A stretch of 8,010 nt of DNA from Bacteroidota bacterium (GCA_023411775.1 JAEYOL010000051.1:1-8010), one strand, 5' to 3'; positions 1 through 7,325 are shown, numbered from the stretch's first letter. The notes: generated by a model from the sequence alone, not told the origin. A program made the numbers and translations.

Positions 1-2609
1 AAGAAACGCATACCAACACCCACACTGCGACGCAGGCGGAATGGATTGTAATTCTTAAAATCATACCAACCATTGGCTGCTTCAAAAAACGTTAGACCGT
101 AGATAGTACTACTGGGGTTGGTTACTAATGGGTAACGAAGCTCCAACTGGTACTTGTTAAAAATGGTAAAGTAATTATTCGCGTTCTGCTGGTCGGGGTT
201 AATCGTTGGATCGGACGACTCATATACGGGATAACCACGATGCGCGATGATATCATAACCCAGCAGACCATAGTTGTTCGTCAGACCTGCATCACCTACC
301 TGGAACCGCTCAAACGGTGAGTAATCCAGTTTGCTGTTGTAACGGCCCATGAAACCATACTTGGCTGCCAGTTTCATCACGAACTGCCTGTTCTTGTCTG
401 CACCACCCGGTTTACCGATTGGCACATACCATTCAGCATTGAAACGCCATTTATGATACTCGGGATTTTTATAAGGATCCGTTGAAGTAACCAGGTCTGG
501 ATTAAACAATGTATAAGGTGGTGTAAACTGTACGCTGGCCATTAGGCTCGATCCGCTCCTGGGGAAAATAGGATCAAAAACCGAAGACCGCTGCAATGCG
601 AGTTTAAAGCTCAGGTTATTAGAAGTGCCATTGGGTGAAGCACCGGGGAAAATCCCGTAGTTGCGCCTTTTATATTGCGTAAAGCTAACCGCGTATACCA
701 GGCTGAAATAGTCATCAGGCCATTTCAATTGTTTACCCAGGGAAATAGATGCGCCATTTACTTTCAGGTAATTGGTATCTGATCTCTCGTTGTCGATACG
801 ACCCGTAAACGGATCGAAGGCATTGGAATATTTACTGTTATTGTAAGCAAGCGTCAGTGAATTTCTTTTCTTACCACCCAGCCATGGCTCGGTAAAGGAG
901 AAGTTGTAAGAACGGAATGCTTTACCATTGGATTGTACCCTGATACTAAGCTTTTGTCCATCGCCTGTTGGCAACGGATCCCATGCCTGCTTTTTCCAGA
1001 TATTCTTAATGGAGAAATTATTAAATGTAACCCCAAGTGTACCGGTAAGTCCAATACCACCGCCCCATCCGGCAGAAAGTTCAAGCTGGTCAGATGATTT
1101 TTCTTCGACCGTCCAGTTGATATCCACGGTACCATCGTCGGGATTAGGCACTACGCCGGGGTTTATTGTCTCCTGGTTAAAATATTGCAGGTTGCCAAGT
1201 TCGCGGGTCGACCTGATGAGGTCAGTACGACTGAACAATTCACCGGGAATAGTTCGAAGCTCGCGCCGTATTACATGGTCCTTTGTGCGCTCATTACCAG
1301 CGATCGTCACCGTTTTGATCCTTGCCTGCGGACCTTCCGTGATCCGGATCTCATGGTCAATGGTATCATTATATACTGCAGTCTCAACCGGATCTACACG
1401 GAAGAACAGGTATCCATCATCCATATAGTATCCGCTGATATCACCACCTTCCTGCGACAGCTCCTTACCAAGACGTTTGTTGAGGATATCAAGGTTATAA
1501 ATATCTCCTTTGTGAATACCAAGTACAATATTCAAAAGTGAATCTGAGAATTTTGAGTTGCCTTTCCAGGTGATATTTCCAAAATAATATCTGCGACCTT
1601 CGTCAACTTTTATGTCGACATAAAGTTTATTGTCCTGGGTAAGTATGGTATCCTCTATGATCTGCGCGTCCCGATAGCCGAGTGAGTTGTAATACTGCAG
1701 CACTTTTGCCTTGTCTTCCTCATACTTGGTGGGATTGAATTTCGCCGAACTAAACAGCTTGAATCGGAAATACGGATCCAATACCGTTTTGGTTTTTGAC
1801 AGCGAAAGAAAACCCCAGTCTTTCAGGTATTCCTTGAAGCTCGGGCGTTCATCTGGCCCATAAGGGCTTTGGTATTTAGAAGGGAACAGGGTGAATTTAC
1901 TCATTTCCTTTGTACCCTTCATTTGCTTTTTCAGCTTCAGCTCGGACACATTTTCGTTCTCAAAGAAATTGACCTCATCGATCCTTACCTTTTTACCCTT
2001 GTCCACGTATATGTTCATGGAATTGGAATTGGCATAAGCCGGATCTGGTTTTTCTTCTATCCGTATTTTGACATTTTCAAATCCTTTATCCCGGTAAAAC
2101 TTGGTGGTTACTTCATGGATATTCCGCCTCATGTTTTCAGTGATCAGGGTTTGTTTCGCTAAACCAATTTTTCCCTGCAACTCTTCCGCTTCCGTTTTTT
2201 TGATACCTATAAACTTGAAATTTCCAAGTCGTGGCCGTTCCTCCACGCTGATCTCGATACTCACCCTGTCGTCTACAATTTTTGTAACATAGATCTGGAC
2301 GCCCGCGAATAATTTCTGGCGCCACATGTTGGCAATTGCCTTGGCGAAAATATCGCTACCGGGATGCATGAATTTATCACCAGTCTGTAAGCCTGAGATG
2401 GACAATACAATGGCAGTATCCAGGTGCCTTATACCGCGGATCGAAACATCAGCAATGGTGTATTCGCGGGGTATCCTGGCATTCTCCCATTCCAGTAATT
2501 TCGGATCAACAGAGGTCGGTCTTGTAGTATCATCCTGTGACCTTGCAGTTAGTACAGAGGCGATCATCAATATTAATAGAACCTGGAACCGGAGTGAAAG
2601 TCGTTGCAT
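1..2609 (-). CDS. bamA: Outer-membrane assembly factor BamA (3' end outside window)
   Basis: BamA is the essential Omp85 protein that folds and inserts beta-barrel proteins into the outer membrane. The minus-strand frame is open from ATG at 2609 to the left edge, giving 869 codons. The N-terminus is a signal peptide (MQRLSLRFQVLLILMIASVL, then TARSQ). Five POTRA domains follow, at about 51-124, 126-205, 208-337, 340-425 and 429-503. The third is long because of an insert (about 240-290; PSFKEYLKDWGF) that is typical of Bacteroidota BamA. The barrel starts near 507 (ELSAGWGGGIGLTGTLGV) and includes FTEPWLGGKKRNS and the loop-6 motif HRGY at 790-793, keeping the conserved Arg. The visible end, SVGVGMRFF, is normally followed by LPMFGLLG and the last strands, so roughly 45-55 residues are probably missing. 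The leader before ATG is A-rich (TTTGAAAAAAAACCC) with no Shine-Dalgarno. It is 223 bp after uppS; no frameshift was seen. Confidence 0.96.
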   Translation of the reverse strand, partial: MQRLSLRFQVLLILMIASVLTARSQDDTTRPTSVDPKLLEWENARIPREYTIADVSIRGIRHLDTAIVLSISGLQTGDKFMHPGSDIFAKAIANMWRQKLFAGVQIYVTKIVDDRVSIEISVEERPRLGNFKFIGIKKTEAEELQGKIGLAKQTLITENMRRNIHEVTTKFYRDKGFENVKIRIEEKPDPAYANSNSMNIYVDKGKKVRIDEVNFFENENVSELKLKKQMKGTKEMSKFTLFPSKYQSPYGPDERPSFKEYLKDWGFLSLSKTKTVLDPYFRFKLFSSAKFNPTKYEEDKAKVLQYYNSLGYRDAQIIEDTILTQDNKLYVDIKVDEGRRYYFGNITWKGNSKFSDSLLNIVLGIHKGDIYNLDILNKRLGKELSQEGGDISGYYMDDGYLFFRVDPVETAVYNDTIDHEIRITEGPQARIKTVTIAGNERTKDHVIRRELRTIPGELFSRTDLIRSTRELGNLQYFNQETINPGVVPNPDDGTVDINWTVEEKSSDQLELSAGWGGGIGLTGTLGVTFNNFSIKNIWKKQAWDPLPTGDGQKLSIRVQSNGKAFRSYNFSFTEPWLGGKKRNSLTLAYNNSKYSNAFDPFTGRIDNERSDTNYLKVNGASISLGKQLKWPDDYFSLVYAVSFTQYKRRNYGIFPGASPNGTSNNLSFKLALQRSSVFDPIFPRSGSSLMASVQFTPPYTLFNPDLVTSTDPYKNPEYHKWRFNAEWYVPIGKPGGADKNRQFVMKLAAKYGFMGRYNSKLDYSPFERFQVGDAGLTNNYGLLGYDIIAHRGYPVYESSDPTINPDQQNANNYFTIFNKYQLELRYPLVTNPSSTIYGLTFFEAANGWYDFKNYNPFRLRRSVGVGMRF

Positions 2610-2694
2610 GGGTTTTTTTTCAAATCAAAATGAAGCCCGTCACGCCTGCGGCGAGACAAACAGCGAATTAGTTGGTCGTTTGTATTTTATTAAA

Positions 2695-2719
2695 GCCGCC
2701 AAACTCCTGTTGCGGCGGC
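2695..2719 (-). other. GC-rich hairpin in the uppS-bamA gap
   Basis: A perfect 6-bp stem (GCCGCC/GGCGGC; plus-strand arms 2695-2700 and 2714-2719) encloses a 13-base loop that on the minus strand contains AGGAG. On the minus strand the stem is followed by TTTAATAAAATAC, not a true T-run. A second, smaller GC stem (CGCC-TGC-GGCG, 2643-2653) lies closer to bamA. Either could be a weak terminator after uppS or leader structure of bamA. The rest of this 223-bp gap shows no gene and no convincing TAnnTTTG promoter box. Confidence 0.4.
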
Positions 2720-2832
2720 AAATTAACGGTAAATATCGAAAGTGTTTGTTAAAACGAACCGGGTTTTGAACCTTTGGAAAACTGCTGAAATACACGGTGA
2801 AACCTGCATTTGGCAAGGCTTCGCGGCCATCG

Positions 2833-3597
2833 CTAACTTGATGCCGTTTGTCCTGTTTCCAGTTGCTCACCCGTTTTACCAAATCGTCGCTCACGCCCCT
2901 GGTAATCCAGGATAGCTTCGTATAAATTTTCCTTCCTGAAATCGGGCCAACGCACCTGGGTGAAATACAGTTCAGCATAAGCTAATTGATATAAAAGAAA
3001 ATTACTGATCCTGAATTCCCCGCTTGTACGGATCATCAGCTCGGGATCGGGAAATTCACTCGTGCAGAGATACCGCTGCAGGGTATCCTGGTCTATCGCC
3101 TCCACATTCATCTTCCCGGTCTTTACCTCATAGGCTATATTTTTTACAGCGTTCAGCAATTCCCATCTTCCGCTATAACTCAATGCCATTACAAGATTCA
3201 AACCGGTGTTGTTCCGGGTAATTTCAAGCGCTTCGTTCAATTCCTGCCTTGCATATTCAGGCAACATACTCATATCCCCGATCACATGCAGTTTGATATT
3301 ATTTTTATGAAGGCTTTCCACTTCTTTCCTGATGGTGCTGACCAGCAGTTCCATCAGCCCAATCACTTCATATTCGGGGCGATCCCAGTTTTCCGTGGAG
3401 AAAGCGTATAGGGTCAAATAACCCACTCCAAGTTCGGCGCAGCCTTCCACGATATTCCGCACGCTTTCAACACCATGAAAATGGCCATAAAGCCGGTCCT
3501 GTCCCTGCTCCTTTGCCCACCGGCCGTTGCCATCCATAATGATGGCGATATGGCGGGGCAACCGGTCCTTATCAATTTTTTCTAAAAGCGCTGACAT
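2833..3597 (-). CDS. uppS: Isoprenyl transferase (undecaprenyl diphosphate synthase)
   Basis: UppS is a cytoplasmic/membrane-associated cis-prenyltransferase that adds eight isopentenyl units to farnesyl diphosphate, making the C55 carrier lipid for peptidoglycan and surface glycan synthesis. The 254 residues match family length. Motifs: HIAIIMDGNGRWA at 16-28 with the essential Asp22, GHFHG with His39 (aligned to E. coli His43), LTLYAFSTENWDRP at 61-74, ALSYSGRWE at 138-146, and IRTSGEFRISNFLLYQLAYA at 189-208 followed by Glu209, the Mg2+-linked glutamate. GEFRISNF has Phe where E. coli has His, a tolerated position. The start at 3597 gives the usual short N-terminus (MSALLEKIDKDRLP), with AAAGG about 6 bases upstream as a possible ribosome site. 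The C-terminal tail after GRERRFG is poorly conserved. bamA follows after 223 bp. Confidence 0.97.
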   Translation of the reverse strand: MSALLEKIDKDRLPRHIAIIMDGNGRWAKEQGQDRLYGHFHGVESVRNIVEGCAELGVGYLTLYAFSTENWDRPEYEVIGLMELLVSTIRKEVESLHKNNIKLHVIGDMSMLPEYARQELNEALEITRNNTGLNLVMALSYSGRWELLNAVKNIAYEVKTGKMNVEAIDQDTLQRYLCTSEFPDPELMIRTSGEFRISNFLLYQLAYAELYFTQVRWPDFRKENLYEAILDYQGRERRFGKTGEQLETGQTASS

Positions 3598-3647
3598 AGT
3601 AACCTTTATATTTCCCGGGAATAAGGGTAATCGATCAATTTGAATGA

Positions 3648-3727
3648 CCGGTTAGGCGGAAAGACGGTAAGGATTGGCTGGCAATCTATTTTACTTCCCG
3701 TCTCCTCGTCTTCCCGGCAAAAATGAT
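3648..3727 (-). repeat. Palindromic octamer-repeat element, copy A
   Basis: On the minus strand, flank ATCATTTTTG is followed by three octamers: CCGGGAAG, ACGAGGAG and ACGGGAAG (3717 down to 3694). A spacer (3693-3672) holds TAAAATA and a small nested hairpin GATTG-CCAGC-CAATC. The opposing arm is CTTACCGT, CTTTCCGC, CTAACCGG (3671 down to 3648). Hand pairing of the two 24-base arms gives about 17 Watson-Crick pairs plus 2 G-T. It resembles copy B at 4831-4894 in arm sequence, octamer period and AT-rich loop, but has 15 extra bases (the nested hairpin) and the opposite orientation. It lies between the DUF6089 gene and uppS, downstream of the candidate promoter at 3749-3756. Confidence 0.8.
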
Positions 3728-3748
3728 GGCCTTGGAAATATAGGGCAG

Positions 3749-3756
3749 CAAAGGTA
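3749..3756 (-). promoter_or_regulatory. Candidate Bacteroidota-type -7 promoter box
   Basis: The minus strand reads TACCTTTG, an exact match to the Bacteroidota sigma-A -7 consensus TAnnTTTG, about 150 bp before the uppS start and about 50 bp after the DUF6089 stop. The matching -33 TTTG box is not clear: about 20 bases upstream the strand reads TTATTCGAAT. If real, it would start a uppS-bamA transcript with a leader of roughly 140 nt that contains hairpin element A. An 8-base match alone is weak evidence. Confidence 0.4.
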
Positions 3757-3806
3757 TCTGATTTGACGAAATTCGAATAAATCAGGGGAAAGAAAAGACA
3801 AATAAA

Positions 3807-4664
3807 TTAATCAGCGGTCGGGCACCGGTATGATTGCAGGTTAAAAGTAAGGTGGATCATAGCGGTGATAAACTGGTCTTTCTGACGACTGTTTCCCCGC
3901 TGACGGCCGGGAATGCCTATCGGTTCGCCCAATTCACCCGAGCGGTCATGCAGGCGGAAGGCCTGTGAAGGGCTGCCATCGGCGTTGGCAGGGAAGACCG
4001 AAGGGTCCACATAAGTTTTACTTACATCATCCAGGTAATCTGTAGTAGTATAGCGGTGAAGCACTTCGAACGCGATATTAAAACGTTCGTTGATAGAATA
4101 TTTTATACCCGCGCCAAAAGGAATGCTTATACCCATGCTGCTATATTGCTTGCGGTCGGGATAAAGAGCGCTGCCCTGTCCTTCGGTTCCCAGTGGCCTG
4201 AGGTAGATCTTTTCCTTATCGAGATACGCAAAGGGATCATAACTAAATGCGCCCACCCCGAGCGTGATATAGGGAGTAAAATTGAACCCTGATTCCCCCG
4301 GCATAAAACGGAAAAAGTTGAAATCACCCTGTAAAGCAAGCTCCCATACATTGCTGTTGAAGCTTAGGTTACGGCGATACATATACTCATTATCGGAGTT
4401 GTAAATATCTGAATATCCTACTCTTGCAAAGCTAGCACCGATTCGGGCCGAGATATAATTGCTGAAATTTTTACGGAAAAAGACCGTTGCGGCCATTTTT
4501 GGGCGGTTGAATTTTGCACGGGTGTTGAGGTCACCAAAATAATGAGCCGCGCCGAGACCGACACCAAATTCACCTTCCTGTACGATTGAATTCTGAGCTC
4601 CCGATGTGCCGGGTAAGAGAGAAAGGGATAAGCCAATAGCTACGACCGCAGAAAAAGTCTTCAT
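3807..4664 (-). CDS. DUF6089-type outer-membrane beta-barrel protein
   Basis: This 285-residue predicted outer-membrane protein has a type I signal peptide (MKTFSAVVAIGLSLSLLPGT, cleavage near residues 23-24, SGAQ). Just after it comes the diagnostic stretch EFGVGLGAAHYFGDLN (32-47). The body alternates strands and turns as in a small barrel: VFFRKNF, ISARIGASFARVGY, ELALQGDFNFF, TPYITLGVGAFSYDPF, GISIPFGAGIKYSINERFNIAFEVLHRYT, and a last strand FITAMIHLTFNL. The tail SYRCPTAD carries the only cysteine of the mature protein (Cys281). The overall pattern fits the DUF6089 family, found in Bacteroidota near uppS and bamA; that assignment is from memory of the family, not a search. Function is unknown; by position it may support envelope assembly. 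The gene is isolated by 268 bp upstream and 209 bp downstream, each gap containing a copy of the same hairpin repeat. No convincing promoter of its own was seen. Confidence 0.85.
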   Translation of the reverse strand: MKTFSAVVAIGLSLSLLPGTSGAQNSIVQEGEFGVGLGAAHYFGDLNTRAKFNRPKMAATVFFRKNFSNYISARIGASFARVGYSDIYNSDNEYMYRRNLSFNSNVWELALQGDFNFFRFMPGESGFNFTPYITLGVGAFSYDPFAYLDKEKIYLRPLGTEGQGSALYPDRKQYSSMGISIPFGAGIKYSINERFNIAFEVLHRYTTTDYLDDVSKTYVDPSVFPANADGSPSQAFRLHDRSGELGEPIGIPGRQRGNSRQKDQFITAMIHLTFNLQSYRCPTAD

Positions 4665-4830
4665 TTTTAAAAAAATTTAAACCGCCAGGTGGATTTGGTT
4701 TTATTCCCTGCAATTTTTTCATTTAGTGGAGATGAAAAAAACTGAAGGCAGGTTTATCATATGCTGGAGGGAGTCCGGGAATAATAACGGAAAAATAGCA
4801 ATTTTCTTTTATTATCCTAAGAAAACTAGT

Positions 4831-4894
4831 ATCATTTTGCCGGGAAGACGGAAAAACGGGAAGAACAATACTTCACGTCGCTCCCTGTTACCCG
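4831..4894 (+). repeat. Palindromic octamer-repeat element, copy B
   Basis: On the plus strand, flank ATCATTTTG (4831-4839) is followed by three octamers: CCGGGAAG (4840-4847), ACGGAAAA (4848-4855) and ACGGGAAG (4856-4863). A 7-base loop, AACAATA (4864-4870), is followed by a partly complementary 24-base arm (4871-4894; CTTCACGT, CGCTCCCT, GTTACCCG). Hand pairing gives about 16 Watson-Crick pairs in 24, with 7 of 8 closest to the loop. Flank plus left arm nearly match the reverse complement of 3694-3727. It lies about 40 bp beyond the nadK stop and some 170 bp upstream of the DUF6089 start. Neither strand has a clear T-run after the stem, so an intrinsic terminator role is possible but not shown. 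Confidence 0.8.
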
Positions 4895-4932
4895 CTAATT
4901 CTAAACAGGCACATAAGCTTAAGAAAGCCTAT

Positions 4933-5811
4933 CTAATTTCTTTTGTCGAGGCCCCAGGTGAGCTTACTATGAAGGGTTTGCAGGAAGCTGTTTTCGCTCA
5001 GGCGGACCAGGTTGATCGTGAAATTTTCCTTTTTTATCGCCAGCGACACATTTTTCCCAACGATCTCCCGGCGGGAATCCAGCGAGCAGATAATGCTTTC
5101 CGAGCGGCTTTCCACTTCAAATGAAATTATATTGTCATCCGGCACGATCAGGGGCCTTACATTGAGGTTGTGAGGCGCTACCGGGGTGATCACAAAGCTT
5201 TTGGAATCAGGAAAAACAATGGGGCCTCCGCAACTTAATGAGTAACCGGTAGACCCCGTCGGGGTGGCCAGGATCACGCCATCGGCCCAGTATGTATTCA
5301 GAAATTCGCCATTGAGGTAAGTATGGATCTTGATCATCGAAGCCGTATCCCTCTTGTGAACCGAAAATTCGTTGAGGCCATATGGCACATTACCGAAAAG
5401 GGGTAAGTCGGCATCGAGGTGCAACAGTGTTCTCTTGTCGATCACAAAGGAGCGCCGGGCGAGGGCCTGCACCGCTTCTTTCACTTCATCCTGGCTGATA
5501 CTGGCCAAAAATCCCAGCCGCCCGAAATTGATCCCAATGATGGAGATATTTTTATTCCTTACCAGGGTCACCGTATCCAGCAGGGTGCCATCGCCACCGA
5601 GACTAATTACAAACTCCACTTCGGGTGAGAGATCTTCCGAAACGGAGAATACTCCTGTATCGGCAGGCAGCCTGATCTGATTTTTGATCTGCTCATAAAA
5701 CTGGTCAAAAATGACAGCCTGGATATTATGCTTTTCAAGCTCGTCAAAAAATACCTGCACATTCCCCCGCTGCTCTTCTTCAATGACCCTGCTATAGATT
5801 GCTGCTTTCAT
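4933..5811 (-). CDS. nadK: NAD kinase
   Basis: NAD kinase phosphorylates NAD+ at the 2'-hydroxyl of its adenosine ribose, using ATP or polyphosphate, and is the sole route to NADP in most bacteria. It is a cytoplasmic enzyme. The 292-residue length is normal for the family. Visible motifs in order are the catalytic and nucleotide-binding GGDGT at 72-76 (Asp74), GINFGRLGFLA at 93-103, the NE pair at 147-148 (LNEFSVHKRD), and the NAD-binding stretch 176-198 containing DGVILATPTGSTGYSLSCGG. The C-terminus, WGLDKRN, is typical of Bacteroidota members. The start at 5811 gives a normal N-terminus (MKAAIYSR) and follows an A-rich leader, AACAAATAAAG, without a strong Shine-Dalgarno site. It lies 53 bp after the Omp85-like gene and is probably co-transcribed with it. 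All key residues seem intact. Confidence 0.97.
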   Translation of the reverse strand: MKAAIYSRVIEEEQRGNVQVFFDELEKHNIQAVIFDQFYEQIKNQIRLPADTGVFSVSEDLSPEVEFVISLGGDGTLLDTVTLVRNKNISIIGINFGRLGFLASISQDEVKEAVQALARRSFVIDKRTLLHLDADLPLFGNVPYGLNEFSVHKRDTASMIKIHTYLNGEFLNTYWADGVILATPTGSTGYSLSCGGPIVFPDSKSFVITPVAPHNLNVRPLIVPDDNIISFEVESRSESIICSLDSRREIVGKNVSLAIKKENFTINLVRLSENSFLQTLHSKLTWGLDKRN

Positions 5812-5842
5812 CTTTATTTGTTAACTATTTTGTTGGCCCGCA

Positions 5843-5863
5843 ACTCACGACTCACGTCTCACG
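5843..5863. repeat. Tandem heptamer repeat, three units of ACTCACG type
   Basis: Three consecutive heptamers read ACTCACG, ACTCACG and TCTCACG on the plus strand. They begin one base beyond the TGA stop of the Omp85-like gene (5865-5867) and fill much of the 53-bp gap before nadK. The array has no internal complementarity, so it is not a hairpin terminator. It may be a simple-sequence remnant or part of a dispersed intergenic repeat. No function can be assigned from the sequence. Confidence 0.75.
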
Positions 5864-5864
5864 A

Positions 5865-7325
5865 TCAAAACACAACCTTCTTATGTATAAATATACCGTT
5901 TTGACCTAACTGATTAAATGACCAGTCGACTTTCAGGGTAAAATCATAAACCGTTGTAATGTCGATACCCACCCCGTAAGAGAACAACATCTTATTGGAA
6001 AGATCATTCGTGTTTTCATTAGGATTGTAGGTATAGCCGCCGTTTCCATATACCCTTCCATAAATATTGATGGGCACTTTCATCGGCACCAGCTTCTTAG
6101 TCCCCGGCATCATGATATTAAAATTAAAAAGCCGTCGCGACATCCATGCTTTGAGGTAGCCACCCAACACCCCGTCGATCACATAATATTCATAACCCTG
6201 GATAAACACATCTGAATAACCCAGCAGTCGCTGGTTAAAATATGGTTGTGAGAATGGGAGTTTGATTGACGCGTATGAATTAATGCTGAAAAAACTACGT
6301 TTCCCGGTGGGCCAGTGTGCTGAGCCTTTGGTTGTAAGTTCCCAGAGGTTGGTCGTCTTTGTGAATCCTTCTTTTTTAAGTGTTACTTCCGCTGCATAGC
6401 CACGGGTGGGATAAGGAATATAGTCGAGGTTGTAATATGTCATCGTATAGTACAACCTGGGGTAATCAATCCTCGAACGTTCATTGCGAAAATAACCGGG
6501 GTTCAGCTTTACGATCGTGTCAGCCACCTTTTCACGCAGATACGCGATACCAAAACGGTGACGTGTTTTGATCGCCTTGCGATAGGTGAGCTCGGCAGAA
6601 GCATGGGTAAAGGTTCTCAGGTATTCATCGCCGTCAAGAAATATTTGTTTATTATTCTCAGAAACATAATTCAGCTCACGGTTCTTACCCATCGCGAATC
6701 CAACCATCATACCCCACTTCATGTTTTTATCTATATAAAGCCGGTCGTAGTTGAACATGATCTGTTTAGTGTAGCCCCCAATTACCCATAGCTTAAGTTT
6801 ATCATTGCGGCCGGTCACATTATTGTACATCAACTTGCCGCCCACATTTACCCGGGAGAAACTTGCTTTTTGCTCTACGAGCCATTGATTCAAATTTCGG
6901 TCAACAGGCTTGAAATATGGAACAGGGAAAATATACCATCGTTCTTTCACCTGCACGAGAATATCAATATTATACCCGTCAAAACTCTTCAATGCTACTA
7001 TTGCTTCATGAAAAAGCGTGGTATTCATCAACTGTTGCCGGGCGAGTTCAAACTTTTTTACCAGGTCCTGCAAAAGATATGTATCGCCGGGCTGGAAGGG
7101 TATCTCGCGGAGTATGATGGAGGGTCTTGTTTTTTTATTTCCTTCAATGACTATATGTCTAACGATGAATGGCCTTTCATTAACTGTTGGGCGGGTGGAA
7201 TCGGGTGGTAGCAATCCCGTTTCATCAGGCATCATATTGTCCTCTCCGGTATGTTGGGCAAACGTATGATGGCAGCAAGCAATGTACAATAAGAGCCCTA
7301 GTAAGTATTTTCGTTTCCTCTGCAT
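5865..7325 (-). CDS. Single-POTRA Omp85/BamA-like outer-membrane protein
   Basis: This 486-residue protein starts with a signal peptide (MQRKRKYLLGLLLYIACCHH, then TFAQ; cleavage near residue 23-24). The CC at 17-18 does not fit a lipobox well. A proline-rich linker (33-52) leads to one POTRA domain at about 53-130 (FIVRHIVIEGNKKT, then a strand ending QVKERW). The rest, from about 140, is rich in alternating aromatic and hydrophobic strands and ends in VVF, the C-terminal aromatic expected of an outer-membrane barrel recognised by the BAM complex. FIQGYEYYVIDG at about 374-385 corresponds to the Omp85 loop-6 motif, usually [VIL]RG[FY]; here residue 376 is Gln (see findings). It is much shorter than BamA, which is encoded separately in this window, so it is not the essential assembly factor. 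Possible roles are insertion or transport at the outer membrane, but the substrate is unknown. nadK starts 53 bp downstream. Confidence 0.85.
   Translation of the reverse strand: MQRKRKYLLGLLLYIACCHHTFAQHTGEDNMMPDETGLLPPDSTRPTVNERPFIVRHIVIEGNKKTRPSIILREIPFQPGDTYLLQDLVKKFELARQQLMNTTLFHEAIVALKSFDGYNIDILVQVKERWYIFPVPYFKPVDRNLNQWLVEQKASFSRVNVGGKLMYNNVTGRNDKLKLWVIGGYTKQIMFNYDRLYIDKNMKWGMMVGFAMGKNRELNYVSENNKQIFLDGDEYLRTFTHASAELTYRKAIKTRHRFGIAYLREKVADTIVKLNPGYFRNERSRIDYPRLYYTMTYYNLDYIPYPTRGYAAEVTLKKEGFTKTTNLWELTTKGSAHWPTGKRSFFSINSYASIKLPFSQPYFNQRLLGYSDVFIQGYEYYVIDGVLGGYLKAWMSRRLFNFNIMMPGTKKLVPMKVPINIYGRVYGNGGYTYNPNENTNDLSNKMLFSYGVGIDITTVYDFTLKVDWSFNQLGQNGIFIHKKVVF

Noticed and set aside
928..1541. 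Overlapping plus-strand open frames of 118-166 codons opposite bamA
   Set aside because: They lie antisense to a clearly coding BamA frame, show no recognisable domain or signal, and have low-complexity shadow composition.
2326..2978. Open frames of 112-147 codons on both strands across the uppS-bamA junction
   Set aside because: They overlap the confident uppS or bamA coding sequence in other frames, and their translations resemble nothing I recognise.
3648..3727. CRISPR-like array in the octamer repeats
   Set aside because: Units are 8 bases, contiguous and without spacers, and face a complementary arm; there is no repeat-spacer structure.
4831..4894. Element B as an intrinsic terminator of nadK
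   Set aside because: The stem is imperfect and no T-run follows on the minus strand. Its similarity to element A in the opposite orientation fits a repeat better; a terminator role is not excluded.
4726..5124. Plus-strand frame of 132 codons covering hairpin element B and the 3' end of nadK
   Set aside because: Half of it is antisense to nadK and the other half runs through the repeat; the lysine-rich start reflects AT-rich intergenic DNA.
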